A DNA stretch of 64,000 nt, taken from DASWTL01 sp966250385 (GTDB lineage Bacteria; Bacteroidota; Bacteroidia; Sphingobacteriales; Sphingobacteriaceae). A program made the translations under genes and the position numbers. A model generated the notes under the pieces. It was not told the DNA's origin. It was given only the letters and a program-made list of their open reading frames with translations, and searched no databases. Shown piece by piece: positions 43,230 through 51,770 of the stretch (positions within the stretch are counted from its first letter, which is position 1; every line of letters begins with the position of its first letter). The stretch is taken from NCBI GenBank assembly GCA_966250385.1, contig CBINHC010000008.1, positions 144,550 to 208,549 of the forward strand, read 5' to 3'.

Positions 43230-43673
43230 CTACCGGTTAACCTTCCATCGGGACGATTCATCCTCAAGAAGTTCCTTTCCCCAGACCGGAAGTTCTGCCT
43301 TGATCAGCTCAACGGCTTCCTGGCAGGCCTCGGTCGCAGCCTTTCGGCGCCTGGACGATGTGAAGACAAACAGGCATATTTCCCCGGCGGCAACTTTACC
43401 GAGGCTATGGAATACATGCATGCATGTCAGGTCGTATTTCGAAAAAAGGGACTCCCGGATCTCAGACATCTTCTCCAGTGCCATCTCCTCATAGGCGGTG
43501 TAGTCGATGGCCATCACCCTCCCTGAACCGGTCACATCCGCTCGGACCTGTCCCAGGAAGATGCTGTGTGCACCGATCTCTGTCCTGAAGCTGTGCTTCT
43601 GTATACTTTCCGCAATAAAAGACGCCGGTATGGGCCCATCCGTAAAGATATTTTTCAGTTTTTGTCCGCTCAT
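43230..43673 (-). CDS. moaE: Molybdopterin synthase catalytic subunit
   Basis: 147 residues with the MoaE pattern: GAHSIFLGQVRADV (G-x-V-R), DYTAYEEMALEKM, HVFHSLGKVAAGE and a C-terminal KAELPVWGKELLEDESSRW. Together with MoaD thiocarboxylate it inserts the dithiolene sulfurs into precursor Z to make molybdopterin, in the cytoplasm. Last gene of the Moco operon, 11 bases after moeB. Confidence 0.93.
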   Translation of the reverse strand: MSGQKLKNIFTDGPIPASFIAESIQKHSFRTEIGAHSIFLGQVRADVTGSGRVMAIDYTAYEEMALEKMSEIRESLFSKYDLTCMHVFHSLGKVAAGEICLFVFTSSRRRKAATEACQEAVELIKAELPVWGKELLEDESSRWKVNR

Positions 43674-43684
43674 TGGGTATTGAA

Positions 43685-44788
43685 TTACTGTTTCAGGGCG
43701 ACAATCCCGCCGCGAAGGCTGTAAATTGTCTTTTCTTTAAAGGCGTCCGCCAGCAGCCGGGCAGCCACCAGGCTGCGCTTTCCTGACTGACAAACCGTAA
43801 TGATGTTCGGCACGCCGGACACGTCCAGACTTCTCTGCAGTTCGGAAAGCGGGATGCGGAGGTGCGCGCACTCATCCAGCAAAGGCTCCTCCCCGTGCTC
43901 CCGTACATCTATCACGACAACATCTTCCTCCCGGCACAATCTGGTGAAGCCGGCCGCATCGATCTCTTCAAAACCATTAAGTGCGCAGTCTGCCTCATAG
44001 ACTGTTTCAAGAAACGCAGATCTCGTCTGCGGCATATGGCTTTCGGCACGGGCATTTGGCGTGATGTCCCAGGTAAACCATTCGTTCCTGAGCATATGGT
44101 ATGTCTGCAGCTTGCCGGCAAGGGATTCGCCGATCCCGGTCAGTAGCTTGATCACCTCGGCCGCCTGCAGGCTGCCGATGATGGCCGGCAGAACGCCCAG
44201 AACGCCAGCCTCAGCGCAGTTCGCGATTTCGCCGTTCTCCGGCGGCAATGGAAACAGGTCCCGGTAGCAAACGGGACGCTTCCCCGGATCGGTATGACAG
44301 TTAAACACAGCAAGTTGCCCTTCGTACCGTGAAACGGCCCCCTGAACCAGCGGCTTGGCCAGAAGGGAACAGGCATCCCCGATCAGGTACCGGGTCGGAA
44401 AGTTATCGGTGGCATCAACGATGACATCGAAGGTTTCCAGGATATCCAGGGCATTGTGCGTCGCGAGCCGGTGCATGTAGCTGATGACTTCAATCCCCGG
44501 ATTCATGTCTGCAAGCCGGCCAGCAGCCGCGGTTACCTTCGGCTGACCGACATCCGCCGTAGTGAACAGGACCTGCCGGTGGAGATTGGAAAGAGAGACG
44601 GTATCATGATCAATGATACCGATCGTCCCTACCCCTGCTGCAGCCAGATATTGCAGCACCGGGCATCCCAGGCCGCCGGCACCCGCAACCAGCACCTTCG
44701 AGGAACGGAGCTTCTGCTGACCAGACTCGCCCAGTTCTTTCAGGATTACCTGCCGGTGATAGCGTTCTGAACGTATATCGTATTCCAT
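43685..44788 (-). CDS. moeB: MoeB-like adenylyltransferase with C-terminal rhodanese domain
   Basis: 367 residues. The ThiF/MoeB half has the nucleotide motif GAGGLGCPVLQYLAAAGVG, the catalytic DATDNFPTRYL and NCAEAGVLGVLP. The rhodanese half holds VVIDVREHGEEP and an active-site cysteine in VCQSGKRS. It activates the MoaD C-terminus by adenylation and, through the rhodanese unit, can supply sulfur. The zinc-binding cysteines of MoeB are missing: the first pair reads CYRD instead of CYRC and no second CxxC is visible. One base separates it from moaD. Confidence 0.9.
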   Translation of the reverse strand: MEYDIRSERYHRQVILKELGESGQQKLRSSKVLVAGAGGLGCPVLQYLAAAGVGTIGIIDHDTVSLSNLHRQVLFTTADVGQPKVTAAAGRLADMNPGIEVISYMHRLATHNALDILETFDVIVDATDNFPTRYLIGDACSLLAKPLVQGAVSRYEGQLAVFNCHTDPGKRPVCYRDLFPLPPENGEIANCAEAGVLGVLPAIIGSLQAAEVIKLLTGIGESLAGKLQTYHMLRNEWFTWDITPNARAESHMPQTRSAFLETVYEADCALNGFEEIDAAGFTRLCREEDVVVIDVREHGEEPLLDECAHLRIPLSELQRSLDVSGVPNIITVCQSGKRSLVAARLLADAFKEKTIYSLRGGIVALKQ

Positions 44789-44789
44789 A

Positions 44790-45023
44790 CTACCCTCCTG
44801 AAAACGGAGGCAACAGAGCCACCGTCATTCCTTCGGCCAAGTCCGTGTTCTCATCAATCAGCTTCTTTCCGACCGCGATCCTATACGGGACCTGGCCCAG
44901 CGCGGGGAAGCCTGAATGAAGTTCCCGCTCCAGATGATCGGTGTCCCGGACACCTTCCAGTGCCAGGTCACTCCTGCCCGTTCTTTCCGCTAACTGCCCG
45001 AAAAAGATTACTTTGATTGCCAT
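44790..45023 (-). CDS. moaD: Molybdopterin synthase sulfur-carrier subunit
   Basis: 77 residues, ubiquitin-like, ending in the required Gly-Gly (PPFSGG) that is adenylated by MoeB and thiocarboxylated. AIKVIFFGQLAERTG at the front is typical. Located one base from moeB, so the two are translated as a unit. Confidence 0.92.
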   Translation of the reverse strand: MAIKVIFFGQLAERTGRSDLALEGVRDTDHLERELHSGFPALGQVPYRIAVGKKLIDENTDLAEGMTVALLPPFSGG

Positions 45024-45065
45024 GCTATACGATGTCCGCTTGTCGTTAAACTCATGTCTCTATCG

Positions 45066-45803
45066 TCAGATCCCTGCATATACCAGCTTGCAGGCCGCCA
45101 ACAAAAGCACAAATGCTAATATATGCTTTAATCGCTTCTGCTGAAAACGAAGCGCGCCGAAGTACCCCCCTGCGGCCCCGCCGGCAAATACGGCAGCGAC
45201 GTAAACTACCATATCCGTGCTGAAACGGACCCCCTGGATGAGCTGACCGCTTAACCCGGATAATGAGTTTACCAGGATAAAAAGCGCGCTGACTGCCGCC
45301 GTCTGCTTCTGACCGGCCCAGCCCAGGAGCAGCACCACGGGCGAAAGCAGGATACCGCCGCCTATACCGATCAGACCGGACAGAAGGCCGATCGTGCTTC
45401 CGATGACCAGGGAGAGTACCGGATCCGGCTTTTTACTGCCCTGGTCATCCCGCGCTTCAAAGTAAAGGAACCGGGCAACCGGAACGAACAGCAGCAAGCC
45501 CAGTACCTGCTTGTAGACGGCGCCGTCGACATGGATCAGGCCCCCCAGGAATGAGCAAGGAACCGAGGCTAATGCAAAAGGTAAAAAAAGCCGCATATTG
45601 AAATGACCGGCCCTGTAAAACTGGACGAACGAGACGACCGATACGAATACATTCAGCAACAGTGCGGTCGGTTTCATCACTTCCGGAGTAAAATTAAAAA
45701 TTGCCATCAGCGCCAGATATCCGCTTGCTCCGCCATGCCCCACCGAACCGTACAGGAATGAAACGATAAAAAGCAAGGAACAGAACAGGGCTAGACTCTC
45801 CAT
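45066..45803 (-). CDS. TauE/SafE-family permease
   Basis: 245 residues with about eight membrane helices and the family signature YGSVGHGGASGYLALMA in the first loop and GLLSGLIGIGGGILLSPVVL in the second half. Family members move sulfite, sulfonates, taurine or other anions. Position inside the Moco operon (13-base overlap with moeA, 42 bases before moaD) suggests delivery of a sulfur species or an oxyanion for the cofactor pathway; no modABC genes are in the window. Inference only. Confidence 0.87.
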   Translation of the reverse strand: MESLALFCSLLFIVSFLYGSVGHGGASGYLALMAIFNFTPEVMKPTALLLNVFVSVVSFVQFYRAGHFNMRLFLPFALASVPCSFLGGLIHVDGAVYKQVLGLLLFVPVARFLYFEARDDQGSKKPDPVLSLVIGSTIGLLSGLIGIGGGILLSPVVLLLGWAGQKQTAAVSALFILVNSLSGLSGQLIQGVRFSTDMVVYVAAVFAGGAAGGYFGALRFQQKRLKHILAFVLLLAACKLVYAGI

Positions 45804-46996
45804 ATGTGCATCGCGCCTGGCAGCAGGTGAACCTTTACCATTGTCCCTTCCTGAAAATCGGTCTGCTCTTCATCGAGCTGGATCAGGCAATTGGCACGCG
45901 CGAAGGAATGCATCCGGTATGATTCCTGAGCTCCCAGCGGCCATACCTTCTGACCGTCAAAATTCGCTTTAAGGAAATGTACCAGCCCCGCGGCTTTCTG
46001 CCAGGCAGTACCCAACGGAACCTGGATGCGGGGCAAATTCATTTTACGATTGCTGATCAGGCTCAGGGCCGGCAACACATACATATAGAAACATGTGAGC
46101 ACCGATGACGGATTGCCCGGAAGTCCAAAAACGACCTTCTGATCGAGTTTTCCCGCAAACAGGGGCTTTCCCGGACGCTGTCTTACCTTATAGAATAATG
46201 GCGTTATTCCGCAGGCGGCAGCAGCCTGCGGAACAAAATCGTAATCACCTGCACTGACTCCTCCGGTCAACAGGACTACATCACTGCCGATGAGCGCATT
46301 ATGCATCGCATCGGTCAGTTTTGCTGGATCATCCTCGACCCTGACAACGTGCACTGACCGGATATTCACCTGCTCCAGCGCAGCAATGAGCGTAAAGGAG
46401 TTCGACTCGTACACCTGACCATATTCAAGCTTCCGGCCAGGAGACTGCAGCTCGTTGCCCGTGACGATGATCGTAACGGCCGGATGCGGGAAAACCTCTG
46501 CCTGATCAAGACCTATTCCAGCAAGGAAGCCAATAGCAGCCGGAGTTAAAAGCGTTCCGGCCGGCAATGCCAGGCTTCCCTTGCTGATCTCGGAACCCTG
46601 CGGCCGCACATTTGTACCGTGACGGAGCTGTCCGTCCGCGACGATTAGTCGTCCGTCCACCACCTCTGCCTTTTCCTGCATCACGACGGTATCCGCTCCA
46701 GCGGGAACCGCAGCTCCGGTAAAAATCCGTGCGGCCGTACCGGGGACCAGGCTGGCCGGTGTCCCGTCTCCCGCAGCAATATGGCCGGTAATCTGCAATG
46801 GATCCTTCCCGGTCAGGTCGCTGAAAGCAAAAGCGTAACCATCCATCGATGATTGCGGAAATGCCGGGATATCGGCAACGGCGTAAACATCGTTGGCGAG
46901 CGTGAGGTCCCTGGCCATCGATAAAGCCACTTGCCGGGGTGGCAGCGGAAGGATATGCTTTTCAAGGATCGTTCTCGCTTCTGATATACCAATCAT
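45791..46996 (-). CDS. moeA: Molybdopterin molybdotransferase
   Basis: 401 residues in the MoeA order: ARTILEKHILPL, DIPAFPQSSMDGYAF, GTAARIFTGAAVPAGADTVVMQE, the MPT-binding LLTGGVSAGDYDFV, VRQRPGKPLFAG and VFGLPGNPSSVLTCF. It inserts molybdate into adenylated molybdopterin. Overlaps the TauE/SafE gene downstream by 13 bases. Confidence 0.94.
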   Translation of the reverse strand: MIGISEARTILEKHILPLPPRQVALSMARDLTLANDVYAVADIPAFPQSSMDGYAFAFSDLTGKDPLQITGHIAAGDGTPASLVPGTAARIFTGAAVPAGADTVVMQEKAEVVDGRLIVADGQLRHGTNVRPQGSEISKGSLALPAGTLLTPAAIGFLAGIGLDQAEVFPHPAVTIIVTGNELQSPGRKLEYGQVYESNSFTLIAALEQVNIRSVHVVRVEDDPAKLTDAMHNALIGSDVVLLTGGVSAGDYDFVPQAAAACGITPLFYKVRQRPGKPLFAGKLDQKVVFGLPGNPSSVLTCFYMYVLPALSLISNRKMNLPRIQVPLGTAWQKAAGLVHFLKANFDGQKVWPLGAQESYRMHSFARANCLIQLDEEQTDFQEGTMVKVHLLPGAMHIWRV

Positions 46997-47024
46997 GTTC
47001 AGGTGTTTTAGTTCAGGCGGGCTA

Positions 47025-48005
47025 TCAGCCGCCTATGGTGATCATACTACGGTTTTCAATCTGGTCGGCTGGCAATGTCGCAAAGTCCGGGACGAGCTGC
47101 CCGCCCAGTTGCACCGCTTTTCCCCGCACATTTTCGTGAATGAGCTTCAACAGGTCACCACCGTTGCGGTATGCCGAAAGCAAGTCGGATTCTTCCCTGG
47201 AAAACAGGCAGTTCTTCAGTTTCCCGTCGGCCGTCAGCCGCAACCGGTTGCAGTCGCCGCAGAAATGTGAACTCATGGTACTGATTACTGCAAACGTTCC
47301 CGCATGCCCCTGAACCCTGAATTTCTTGGCCGTTTCATGATTCGCGCGCTGTAACGGGAGATAGTCATACTTCAGGGCGATCGTTTGCAGGATCTGTTCA
47401 AGGGTCACCACCTGGTTGCTGCTCCATCGGTTTCCGCTGAACGGCATGAACTCGATGAAACGTACATGGACAGGAACCAACCGGGTCCATTCAACAAAAT
47501 CGTTGATTTCATCATCATTGAGATCTTTCATCACCACAACATTGACCTTGACATGAAAATCCATTGCAAGCAGACGCCGGATATTATCCATGACGAGCTC
47601 AAATTGCGGTCTCCGGGTGATCTTCGTGAACTTTTCTGCCTGCAGCGTATCCAGGCTGATATTGACCGACTTTATACCGGCTTCCTTCAGTACATCAGTG
47701 AACTGATGCAACCGGGTGCCGTTTGTGGTCAGCGTGAGCTCAACGGGGAGTCTAGCGAGGCGCCGGATAATATCCGCCGCATCTTTGCGGACCAGCGGCT
47801 CCCCGCCGGTAAGCCGGATCTTGCTCACCCCTTCCTTTACGAAAATTTCGGCAATGGCCCCGATCTCAGATACCTGCATAAGCCCGGATGCCGGAGTAAA
47901 CGAATAGGATTCGTCCGGCATGCAGTAAAAGCAACGCAGGTTGCAGTTATCCGTCAGTGAAATGCGGAGATAGTTATGCAGCCGGTTATGGGCATCTCTG
48001 ATCAT
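47025..48005 (-). CDS. moaA: GTP 3',8-cyclase
   Basis: 326 residues. The radical-SAM cluster motif is NCNLRCFYCMP (CxxxCxxC), and the C-terminal cluster cysteines are in HFCGDCNRLRLTADGKLKNC; the protein ends in Gly-Gly, as required for activity. It catalyses the first step of molybdenum cofactor synthesis with MoaC, which is not seen in this window. Its ATG shares one base with the mocA stop codon (TAATG). Confidence 0.94.
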   Translation of the reverse strand: MIRDAHNRLHNYLRISLTDNCNLRCFYCMPDESYSFTPASGLMQVSEIGAIAEIFVKEGVSKIRLTGGEPLVRKDAADIIRRLARLPVELTLTTNGTRLHQFTDVLKEAGIKSVNISLDTLQAEKFTKITRRPQFELVMDNIRRLLAMDFHVKVNVVVMKDLNDDEINDFVEWTRLVPVHVRFIEFMPFSGNRWSSNQVVTLEQILQTIALKYDYLPLQRANHETAKKFRVQGHAGTFAVISTMSSHFCGDCNRLRLTADGKLKNCLFSREESDLLSAYRNGGDLLKLIHENVRGKAVQLGGQLVPDFATLPADQIENRSMITIGG

Positions 48006-48622
48006 TAAGCGTCTTTTATAATGTTTTGGTAATCGGCTTCCGTGTCTATGTCGATGGTACCCTCGGGAAAATCAATGGATAACATTTCCGCAAGATTCCC
48101 CAGGATCAGACTCTTTCCCCCGGTATCGCCGCTTAGTTCCATCAGGTCCGGAAAAAACGACCGGTGGAAAAAGACCGGTGGACCGAAGGTACCACCATAA
48201 GCGGAAGCCACAATTCGTTTTCCTGTTTCCTGATGTCCGGCGATCAGGCGATCAATCAGACCCGCCGTCACAAACGGCTGGTCGCAAACCATAAGGATAA
48301 CACCTTCCATTGAAGAATCTTTCTCCAGCAAGGCGGACAAACCACAGCGTACCGAGGAGGCCATCCCTTCCTCCCACCGTGGATTGAGGATTACCTCCGT
48401 TTTCCCGCCCACCGTTTCACCGGAGATCGCTGCTGAATAAGCCCCCAATACGACTGATAGGCACGTCGCAGTGGAGAGGCGCGCTGCCTGCAGCGTATGC
48501 CTCAAAAGTGTCCGGTCGTCAAGCAGCAGCAGCTGCTTGGGCCTTCCCAATCGGGAGGATCGTCCGGCCGCAAGCACCAGAATGCCGGTGTTGCTCACCA
48601 TTGTATTTGTTGCGGGTTCCAT
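48005..48622 (-). CDS. mocA: Molybdenum cofactor cytidylyltransferase / NTP transferase
   Basis: 205 residues with the nucleotidyltransferase start ILVLAAGRSSRLGRPKQLLLL, MVCDQPFVTAGLIDRL, and PPVFFHRSFFPDLMELSGDTG. MocA-type enzymes attach CMP to the cofactor for xanthine dehydrogenase-family enzymes; a guanylyltransferase (MobA) cannot be excluded, but the PPVFFHRS pattern and adjacency to xdhC favour MocA. Two bases downstream of xdhC. Confidence 0.85.
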   Translation of the reverse strand: MEPATNTMVSNTGILVLAAGRSSRLGRPKQLLLLDDRTLLRHTLQAARLSTATCLSVVLGAYSAAISGETVGGKTEVILNPRWEEGMASSVRCGLSALLEKDSSMEGVILMVCDQPFVTAGLIDRLIAGHQETGKRIVASAYGGTFGPPVFFHRSFFPDLMELSGDTGGKSLILGNLAEMLSIDFPEGTIDIDTEADYQNIIKDA

Positions 48623-48624
48623 TC

Positions 48625-49764
48625 CTAATCGATGCTGCTCGGCGAAGCGGGATTTCCGTGAATCGGCAGAGTCCTTTCCCTGAGAAATGTTCCCGGGCGA
48701 TGCTCCAGGACCGCCTTGATCTCACCCAGTACGGATAAGGCGATTTCTTCCGCCGTCTCAGCGCCGATGTCCAGCCCCGTCGGACCGAAAATGCGGCTAC
48801 GCTGATCCTTCGTTATGTCTGTTCCCTGTTCCTCCAGGTCGATAAACAGCCGCTGCAGCCGTTTCCTCGGGCCCAGAATGCCGATATAAGGGCAATCCAG
48901 TGGCAAGAGGGATTTCAGGAGCTCCAGGTCATAGTGGTAATTGTGGGTCATCATCACGAAGACAGTCTTTTCGGTGACCTCCAGGCGGGCCGGAACATCC
49001 TCCGGTCTGGCGACCAGGACCTGGTGTACCTGAGGAAAACGCCGCAGGTTCGCGTGAGTCGACCTTCCATCGACTACCGTCGTTTGCCAGCCCAGGGCCG
49101 CCGCCATGTTTACCAGGGGAAATGCGTCGTTGCCCGCTCCGGCAACAACGAGCGAAACCCGAAGCGGCAGGTACTCAAAAAACGCGGTGAGCCGCCCGTC
49201 AAGATTCCTGATCGCAGAAGCGCGGCCGCTAAGGACGCTCCCGGCATCCGGTATAATCCCCGCCTCCTCCAAACCCGGGTTTCGCCCATTTCCCGACAGC
49301 TTCGCCCCGTTGTAATAGTAGCAGGTTCCGGGCTGAGTTCCATGGTAATCCGTTAACGAGAACAAGGTGACCAGCACGCCTTCCCTTTTCTCCCGGGAGA
49401 ACATTTCCAGCAGATCGATGGGACTGCCGAGTCCCGGAAGAATCGGCTCAAAGAGGATGTGTACAATACCGTTGCACCCCAGCTGGACTCCGAATTCCAG
49501 ATCATCATCATCCAGCGTGTTGTAGGTAACCAGTTTGTTTTCCTGCAGGCTGATCGCCTGCAACGCCTTCCTGAGCGCATCCCCTTCCAGGCATCCGCCG
49601 CTGATCGCCCCCGTCATCTGTCCGGTGTCTTCTACTAGCATCCGTGCCCCCGGGCGGCGGTATGAGGAGCCTTCCACATGAACTACCGTAGCCAGCGCAG
49701 CCTTGCGGCCCTCGCGCCGCACGTTTTCATAGGCAGTCAGGATATCAGATATTTCCTTGGTCAT
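48625..49764 (-). CDS. XdhC family molybdenum-enzyme maturation protein
   Basis: 379 residues. The XdhC/CoxI domain has RRPGARMLVEDTGQMTGAISGGCLEGD with the conserved cysteine; a Rossmann domain follows (VAGAGNDAFPLVNMAAALGW). XdhC binds cofactor and passes the sulfurated form to xanthine dehydrogenase-family enzymes. Its presence with MocA and a cytochrome c implies the genome codes for such an enzyme elsewhere. Confidence 0.88.
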   Translation of the reverse strand: MTKEISDILTAYENVRREGRKAALATVVHVEGSSYRRPGARMLVEDTGQMTGAISGGCLEGDALRKALQAISLQENKLVTYNTLDDDDLEFGVQLGCNGIVHILFEPILPGLGSPIDLLEMFSREKREGVLVTLFSLTDYHGTQPGTCYYYNGAKLSGNGRNPGLEEAGIIPDAGSVLSGRASAIRNLDGRLTAFFEYLPLRVSLVVAGAGNDAFPLVNMAAALGWQTTVVDGRSTHANLRRFPQVHQVLVARPEDVPARLEVTEKTVFVMMTHNYHYDLELLKSLLPLDCPYIGILGPRKRLQRLFIDLEEQGTDITKDQRSRIFGPTGLDIGAETAEEIALSVLGEIKAVLEHRPGTFLRERTLPIHGNPASPSSID

Positions 49765-49839
49765 ATTGTTCTGGTATGTTCCTCACTCAACATTTCCCTG
49801 CACTCCCGGGTATCATCTGAAGGTTACAGCGGATCATTC

Positions 49840-50265
49840 TCAATATGGCTGGAATCCTTTTGATTCCGCTTTTAACGCCGGTTTGATCTCAGCAGGCAGG
49901 ATCGGCGCCGCTTTATTGCCCCAGGAGTTCCGGATATAATTCAAAATATCGGATGCTTCCTGATCAGTCAGCTTCACCGGCGGCATCTCTCCGTTGTATT
50001 CCGTTCCATTCACGGTCACCGGTCCGCGCATACCAAGCAATACGGATTTGACCAGCCTGTTCTTATCCTTCAGAAAGTCCGACTTTGCCAGCGGAGGAAA
50101 CACCCCGGGAATACCCTCACCCTGGGGCATGTGACAGGAAGCGCACTGTGATTCATAGGTCGTTTTGCCTCTTTCAACGCTCGCCTTTAAATCAAAATCT
50201 CTCCTGAAAGACAATAATGCCGCAACCGACGAAACTGCCGTTAATATCCAAAATTTACTGTTCAT
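49840..50265 (-). CDS. Periplasmic c-type cytochrome
   Basis: 141 residues from the ATG at 50265 (an earlier TTG is less likely). A signal or anchor helix (ILTAVSSVAALLSF) is followed by a class I cytochrome c domain with the haem motif CASCH and the likely sixth ligand methionine in NGEMPPVKL. It probably takes electrons from a periplasmic dehydrogenase such as an isoquinoline- or aldehyde-oxidising molybdoenzyme (inference). First gene of the Moco operon, 75 bases before xdhC. Confidence 0.88.
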   Translation of the reverse strand: MNSKFWILTAVSSVAALLSFRRDFDLKASVERGKTTYESQCASCHMPQGEGIPGVFPPLAKSDFLKDKNRLVKSVLLGMRGPVTVNGTEYNGEMPPVKLTDQEASDILNYIRNSWGNKAAPILPAEIKPALKAESKGFQPY

Positions 50266-50630
50266 ACGATTCAATGTACATTCCTGCTAAAGTAATGAAG
50301 AAAAAAACGGGATCACATCATTTCGGCAAACAGCGTGCACAATACACCGGTCCTGCATCCCGCAGGGAAATTCAGGCGCTGTGTGATTCCGCATTCCTGC
50401 CTTTGTCAGATCCCGGCGGACTTTTCATCTAAAGATAAGACACTCCCGTCACACTTAAATTGATGAACCAGGAATTTTACATGAAAAAATGGTTCTGAAA
50501 TCGTCGGAGGATACTCCTGCGTCCGGCCAACAGCCACAAATTGAAAAATTAATGGCTTCATATTGTTCAACATAGCTTCGGGCATCCCTCTGCTTTTACA
50601 TTATTAGTGGAGATTTTCGAAGGTAAAGTG
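50266..50630. other. Gap between Moco operon and tRNA gene
   Basis: Nothing recognised in this stretch except the upstream region of the cytochrome c gene on one side and the tRNA promoter on the other. Only short frames without family resemblance. Base composition is more AT-rich than the operon. Confidence 0.5.
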
Positions 50631-50638
50631 TAAATTTG
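50631..50638 (+). promoter_or_regulatory. -7 promoter box (TAAATTTG) for tRNA-Lys
   Basis: Exact TAnnTTTG match, seven bases before the mature 5' end of the tRNA. This placement is what a Bacteroidota tRNA promoter should have and is the best single promoter call in the window. Confidence 0.75.
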
Positions 50639-50645
50639 TCGCACT

Positions 50646-50718
50646 GACTCCGTAGCTCAGTTGGTAGAGCAACAGACTCTTAATCTGTGGGTCCTGAGTT
50701 CGAGCCTCAGCGGGGTCA
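50646..50718 (+). tRNA. tRNA-Lys (anticodon CTT)
   Basis: 73 nucleotides folding as a full cloverleaf: acceptor stem GACTCCG/CGGGGTC with one G-U pair, D arm GCTC...GAGC, anticodon stem ACAGA/TCTGT with loop CTCTTAA (anticodon CTT), and T arm CTGAG-TTCGAGC-CTCAG. Discriminator base A at 50718; CCA is not encoded. A hairpin terminator follows. Confidence 0.95.
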
Positions 50719-50724
50719 CTTTTA

Positions 50725-50759
50725 AAAATGCTTCTAATTTATTAGGGGCATTTTCTTTT
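50725..50759 (+). terminator. Hairpin terminator after tRNA-Lys
   Basis: AAAATGC at 50725-50731 pairs with GCATTTT at 50748-50754, extended inward by TTCTAAT/ATTAGGG with two G-U pairs, followed by CTTTT. It ends the tRNA transcript. Confidence 0.75.
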
Positions 50760-51054
50760 CTTGCTCCTGAACCTGACGCACAGCGATTTTTCCTTAAAAC
50801 CCCTTCATATCATAAGCACATTACAATGAAAGGAACCGCGCACGATCGGCAAGGGACTGGAAAGCCCAAAGACGCATACAGAAGCACATCGCAAACTGCG
50901 AACCGGCATATATCGTCTGAACGACTACGATCGCCCGGGATGGCTTAACTATTACAATCTCCTTTGAGAGTCCTGGCAAACGAACATTTACCTTGGCCGC
51001 GACCGTCTTACTAAATGAAAAATACTACACCAATTCACGGAGAACGCAAATGCA
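50760..51054. other. Gap with unrecognised protein-like fragment
   Basis: No gene with a start codon. On the plus strand, a stretch ending at a TGA near 50967 reads as ...KLRTGIYRLNDYDRPGWLNYYNLL-like protein (reported here as LRTGIYRLNDYDRPGW), without a start codon and with no family I recognise. It could be a gene remnant left next to the tRNA, or chance. Confidence 0.3.
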
Positions 51055-51492
51055 TCAGTTATTTTTCAGAATCGCTTCCAGCTTCTCCATCGACGCGTTA
51101 TCGGACGCAAGGAAGTTGTTTTCACATATGTGGGTATAGTACTTGCCTCCTGCGGTGTATATGAACAGCACATAGGTCTCTCCAAGAATATATTCATTGC
51201 CGCAGTATTGGGTATTTGATAACGAGATCGTCTTTTTCCGGAGCTTTCCTTTGTAAATCTTCCCGATCCTGAGCTTCGGTGCAAACGCTTTTGTAAAAGG
51301 CGGATAGAGGTTAGCCAGTTGCTTATCAGGCGAAAACCCGACTTTTACGCTATCATTGAAGCCCACGACTTTCACCCGGGCCACCAGCGCCGCATCCCTG
51401 AAGTTAGCCTGCATTGTATAGTTCACCTTGCATTCGCACGCCATCGCGGAACAGGTAGCCATGCAAAAGAGTAGAATCAGAATCGTTCTCAT
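51055..51492 (-). CDS. Secreted TIMP/NTR-like small protein
   Basis: 145 residues with a signal sequence cleaved after SAMA, giving a mature N-terminus CEC that resembles the Cys-x-Cys start of tissue-inhibitor-of-metalloproteinase (NTR) domains. AALVARVKVVGF and a C-terminal HICENNFLASD also fit, as does the even number of cysteines (4 in the mature part). Bacterial members are uncharacterised; protease inhibition is not implied. Low-GC neighbourhood. Confidence 0.65.
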   Translation of the reverse strand: MRTILILLFCMATCSAMACECKVNYTMQANFRDAALVARVKVVGFNDSVKVGFSPDKQLANLYPPFTKAFAPKLRIGKIYKGKLRKKTISLSNTQYCGNEYILGETYVLFIYTAGGKYYTHICENNFLASDNASMEKLEAILKNN

Positions 51493-51717
51493 TGCTCGTT
51501 GATCATTTGACTAATATAAGCTCCGGATCGAAATTATCCAAGTTACCTGCCGCGCTCCATTCCGGCTTGGAGAATGGACGTATGTGGCCCCATCGCTTCT
51601 TTTCACACCGATCTGCTTGTTTTCCACTTCGGGCAGTCACTCAGGCAGCCATCGGTTGGACCTCGTCGCTATCAAACGGCTCCCCATAGCAGTTTAAAGA
51701 ACGGATGAGTCATTTAC

Positions 51718-51749
51718 AAAAAGACCCGGGAATGGAAATTTCCCGGGTC
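51718..51749 (-). terminator. Rho-independent terminator of the phosphatase remnant
   Basis: A perfect 10-bp stem, GACCCGGGAA at 51723-51732 with TTCCCGGGTC at 51740-51749, 7-nt loop. On the minus strand it is followed by TTTTT (51722-51718). It lies 22 bases after the phosphatase stop, so the fragment still has its original 3' end. Confidence 0.85.
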
Positions 51750-51770
51750 ATAATCCGATTTCTCTTCGCT

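Noticed and set aside
50661..50948. Frame running through the tRNA-Lys gene
   Set aside because: It begins inside the tRNA and has no protein-like content before 50800.
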